DNA from: an uncultured Oscillospiraceae bacterium
GTDB taxonomy: Bacteria; Bacillota; Clostridia; Oscillospirales; Oscillospiraceae
Reading direction: 5' to 3'
DNA length: 7,649 nt
Assembly: GCA_944385645.1 (NCBI GenBank)
Contig: CALWYA010000070.1
Location: 1 to 7,649, forward strand
The notes below the pieces were generated by a model, which saw only the letters and a program-made list of their open reading frames with translations, did no database searches and was not told the origin of the DNA. The translations under genes were made by a program, and so were the position numbers. This document shows, piece by piece, positions 6,298 to 7,649 of the stretch. Position 1 is the stretch's first letter. Each line of letters starts with the position of its first letter.

Positions 6298-6326
6298 ATC
6301 TTAACATGACAGGTCCAATTTTTCAA
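6298..6326 (-). promoter_or_regulatory. Sigma-70/sigma-A promoter of the SLH esterase gene
   Basis: On the - strand TTGAAA (6326-6321) is followed after exactly 17 bases by TAAGAT (6303-6298). TG one base upstream makes an extended -10 (TGTTAAGAT). Transcription would begin near 6291, giving a leader of about 113 bases before the ATG at 6177. The remainder of the 303-base gap between the two esterase genes (6178-6480) holds the hairpin just inside the transcript and the terminator of the upstream gene; I see no gene in it. Confidence 0.65.
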
Positions 6327-6410
6327 CTACAGTTTCTGGATAAATGATCAAAGTTTTTCGATGGATTTCATTCGAGCGGCGCATAAATTTCCTGATGCTG
6401 AATTCCGAAG

Positions 6411-6446
6411 AAATTACGGCCCGCCGGCTTGCGCCGGCGGGCCGTA
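6411..6446 (-). terminator. Terminator of the upstream (partial) esterase gene
   Basis: A perfect 14-bp GC-rich stem, TACGGCCCGCCGGC (6415-6428) with its complement at 6433-6446, has the loop TTGC. It lies 35 bases after the stop of the gene at 6481. In the - strand direction it is followed by AATTTCTTC, a short and impure T tract, so termination may be incomplete. On the + strand no T run follows. Confidence 0.75.
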
Positions 6447-6480
6447 CTGGTTGGATGGAAGGGAACCGAGACCGGCGGTC

Positions 6481-7649
6481 TTACTCCAGGATCACCGCGT
6501 CGTCCTGCTCAAAGGCGGAGGCGCTGTAATACCGGGTGCCGTTCTCGTCCATGCTGAAGTGCTCCAGGAAGTCCCACAGGATGGGCAGATCGGAGGGATA
6601 GCAGTTGTGGGGACGCAGCATACACATAGACCACTGGACCAGCGGGATTTCCGTCCCATCAATCGTCTTGCTCCAGGAGTAGACATCGTGGCGACTGTCC
6701 ACTGTGGTCATACCCGCACTGTCTGGGCTGAAGCTGGCATCAATTCCGGCAGCACCCAGCATATACTCAGCCCAAGCGGTGATGCGCTCAGAGTTGAAGC
6801 CCTCTGCCAAATCATTGTTGTCCATCTGGCCGGAAATCATCATTGTGGGAATCAGCTTATTGACCGCATCCTCGCCAGGGGCAGGCACAGAGGAGGTAGA
6901 GGCCACGGCGGCGAAGAACTCGGGGTTGGTCATAGCGAAGCCCTGGGTGGCGGAGGAACCGGCGGACTGGCCGGAACCGTAGACCCGGGTGAAGTCCAGG
7001 TCGGCGTAGACACCGTCTACCTGCTCCTTCAGAATGGTGATCAGAGAATTGTAGAAGATGTCGGAGTCGGCGTGGGAGACGCTGGAGGGGCTGGAGCTAT
7101 AGGTCTCGCACACGAACACCAGGGCGATGCCCTCCTCTTCGGCCAGCTGCCACCACAGGGTGGAATCCATAAAGATGGAGTCGGTCTGGCTGTTGCCGGG
7201 GTAAATCATCAGGATGGGCAGCTCCTTACCCTCGAAGCCCTCGGGGATAAAGAAGATGTACTCCCGGGGATCCCACTGACCGTCGCCGCTGTTGTCGCTG
7301 AAGGCGATCACGCCCACCTGGATGGTGCCGTGGCCGTCGATGGCCACATCGGCCTGGGCCCAGATCTGGGTGCCGTCGGACAGGGTCTCCTTCACCTGGC
7401 TGTCCTTGGCGTCCTGCTGGGCGGCCACCCGGGCCTCGGTGTAGTCCAGACGGTAGGCCAGGTAGTTGGAGTAGGAGAAGGTGTTGTCATAGCGGGTGTA
7501 GACAGACAGGAAGTCGTAGATCTCGGCGGCGGAGGGGGCGTCCCCGTTCACCTTCACCTGGGAGATGCCGTACTGGGCGTCCTCGGGCAGCAGGGAGTTG
7601 GCATAGTCGGTGGCGTAGGCGTCGGAGTTGATGTCCTGATAGTAGGTGT
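6481..7649 (-). CDS. Second esterase-like paralogue, C-terminal 389 residues (gene starts right of window)
   Basis: A tandem paralogue of the SLH esterase, on the same strand and upstream of it. The frame stays open to the right edge, and the edge residues TYYQDINSDAYATDYANS match residues from about 461 on in the complete protein, so the GTG at 7557 is internal and not the start. The visible part is the linker plus module B. The Asp-rich loop SDNSGDGQWDPREY is followed by GSGQSAGS (Ser codon 6964-6966), SGQMDNND (Asp codon 6820-6822) and LRPHNCYP (His codon 6607-6609), an apparently complete triad. It ends in RYYSASAFEQDDAVILE, nearly the same tail as its neighbour. Bases 6934-7649 align with 4081-4796 of the complete gene with no gap, whereas the part between the nucleophile and the His is strongly diverged and 27 bases shorter overall. 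Whether it too has SLH domains and a dead first module cannot be seen here. Confidence 0.88.
   Translation of the reverse strand, partial: TYYQDINSDAYATDYANSLLPEDAQYGISQVKVNGDAPSAAEIYDFLSVYTRYDNTFSYSNYLAYRLDYTEARVAAQQDAKDSQVKETLSDGTQIWAQADVAIDGHGTIQVGVIAFSDNSGDGQWDPREYIFFIPEGFEGKELPILMIYPGNSQTDSIFMDSTLWWQLAEEEGIALVFVCETYSSSPSSVSHADSDIFYNSLITILKEQVDGVYADLDFTRVYGSGQSAGSSATQGFAMTNPEFFAAVASTSSVPAPGEDAVNKLIPTMMISGQMDNNDLAEGFNSERITAWAEYMLGAAGIDASFSPDSAGMTTVDSRHDVYSWSKTIDGTEIPLVQWSMCMLRPHNCYPSDLPILWDFLEHFSMDENGTRYYSASAFEQDDAVILE

Noticed and set aside
6344..6529. Small + strand frames in and around the gap between the esterase genes (for example 6344-6529 and 6110-6304)
   Set aside because: They lack ribosome binding sites and recognisable content, and overlap the terminator, promoter or the ends of the - strand genes.
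6481..7557. Start of the second esterase at the GTG ending at 7557
   Set aside because: The frame continues open to the window edge and the upstream residues match the paralogue, so the gene is simply cut by the window.

Overview
The window is GC-rich coding DNA with short AT-rich gaps. It looks like a member of the Firmicutes (class Clostridia), most like the high-GC gut Oscillospiraceae such as the Flavonifractor, Lawsonibacter and Oscillibacter group. This rests on S-layer-homology (SLH) surface proteins, strong AGGAGG ribosome binding sites, a DHHW-family protein and codons heavily biased to C or G at the third position. The genus-level guess is inference.

Left part, + strand (1-1933). 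The end of an MBOAT O-acyltransferase gene (AlgI/DltB/PatA type) is followed 13 bases later by a DHHW-family extracytoplasmic protein related to AlgX/AlgJ. Together they form a typical cell-surface polysaccharide O-acetylation pair, closed by a strong hairpin terminator. An AT-rich gap of about 295 bases follows. It holds a tentative promoter, a pair of 10-bp direct repeats and two hairpins in what would be the leader of the next gene.

Middle, + strand (2133-3460). This is a sodium/glutamate symporter gene of the GltS family. A 68-bp insertion containing an exact 36-bp copy of neighbouring sequence breaks it. Removing 68 bp restores a complete 419-residue transporter, so the gene as it stands is frameshifted, either truly or through an assembly error. 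A long hairpin at 3522-3570 lies between it and the convergent gene to the right.

Right part, - strand (3601-7649). Two tandem paralogues encode secreted esterase-like proteins of the PHB depolymerase/feruloyl esterase kind (alpha/beta hydrolase fold). The first (3601-6177) is complete at 858 residues: signal peptide, three SLH domains, a degenerate hydrolase-like module with Gln where the nucleophile should be, then a hydrolase module with an apparently intact Ser/Asp/His triad. The second (6481 to beyond the right edge) shows only its active hydrolase part. Each has its own terminator, and the complete gene has a good promoter of its own with a hairpin at the predicted transcript start.

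A possible common theme is the cell surface. SLH domains bind secondary cell-wall polysaccharide, and MBOAT plus SGNH/DHHW pairs O-acetylate such polymers in some Gram-positive bacteria. That link is inference from co-location. I saw no tRNA, rRNA, CRISPR array or transposase gene.
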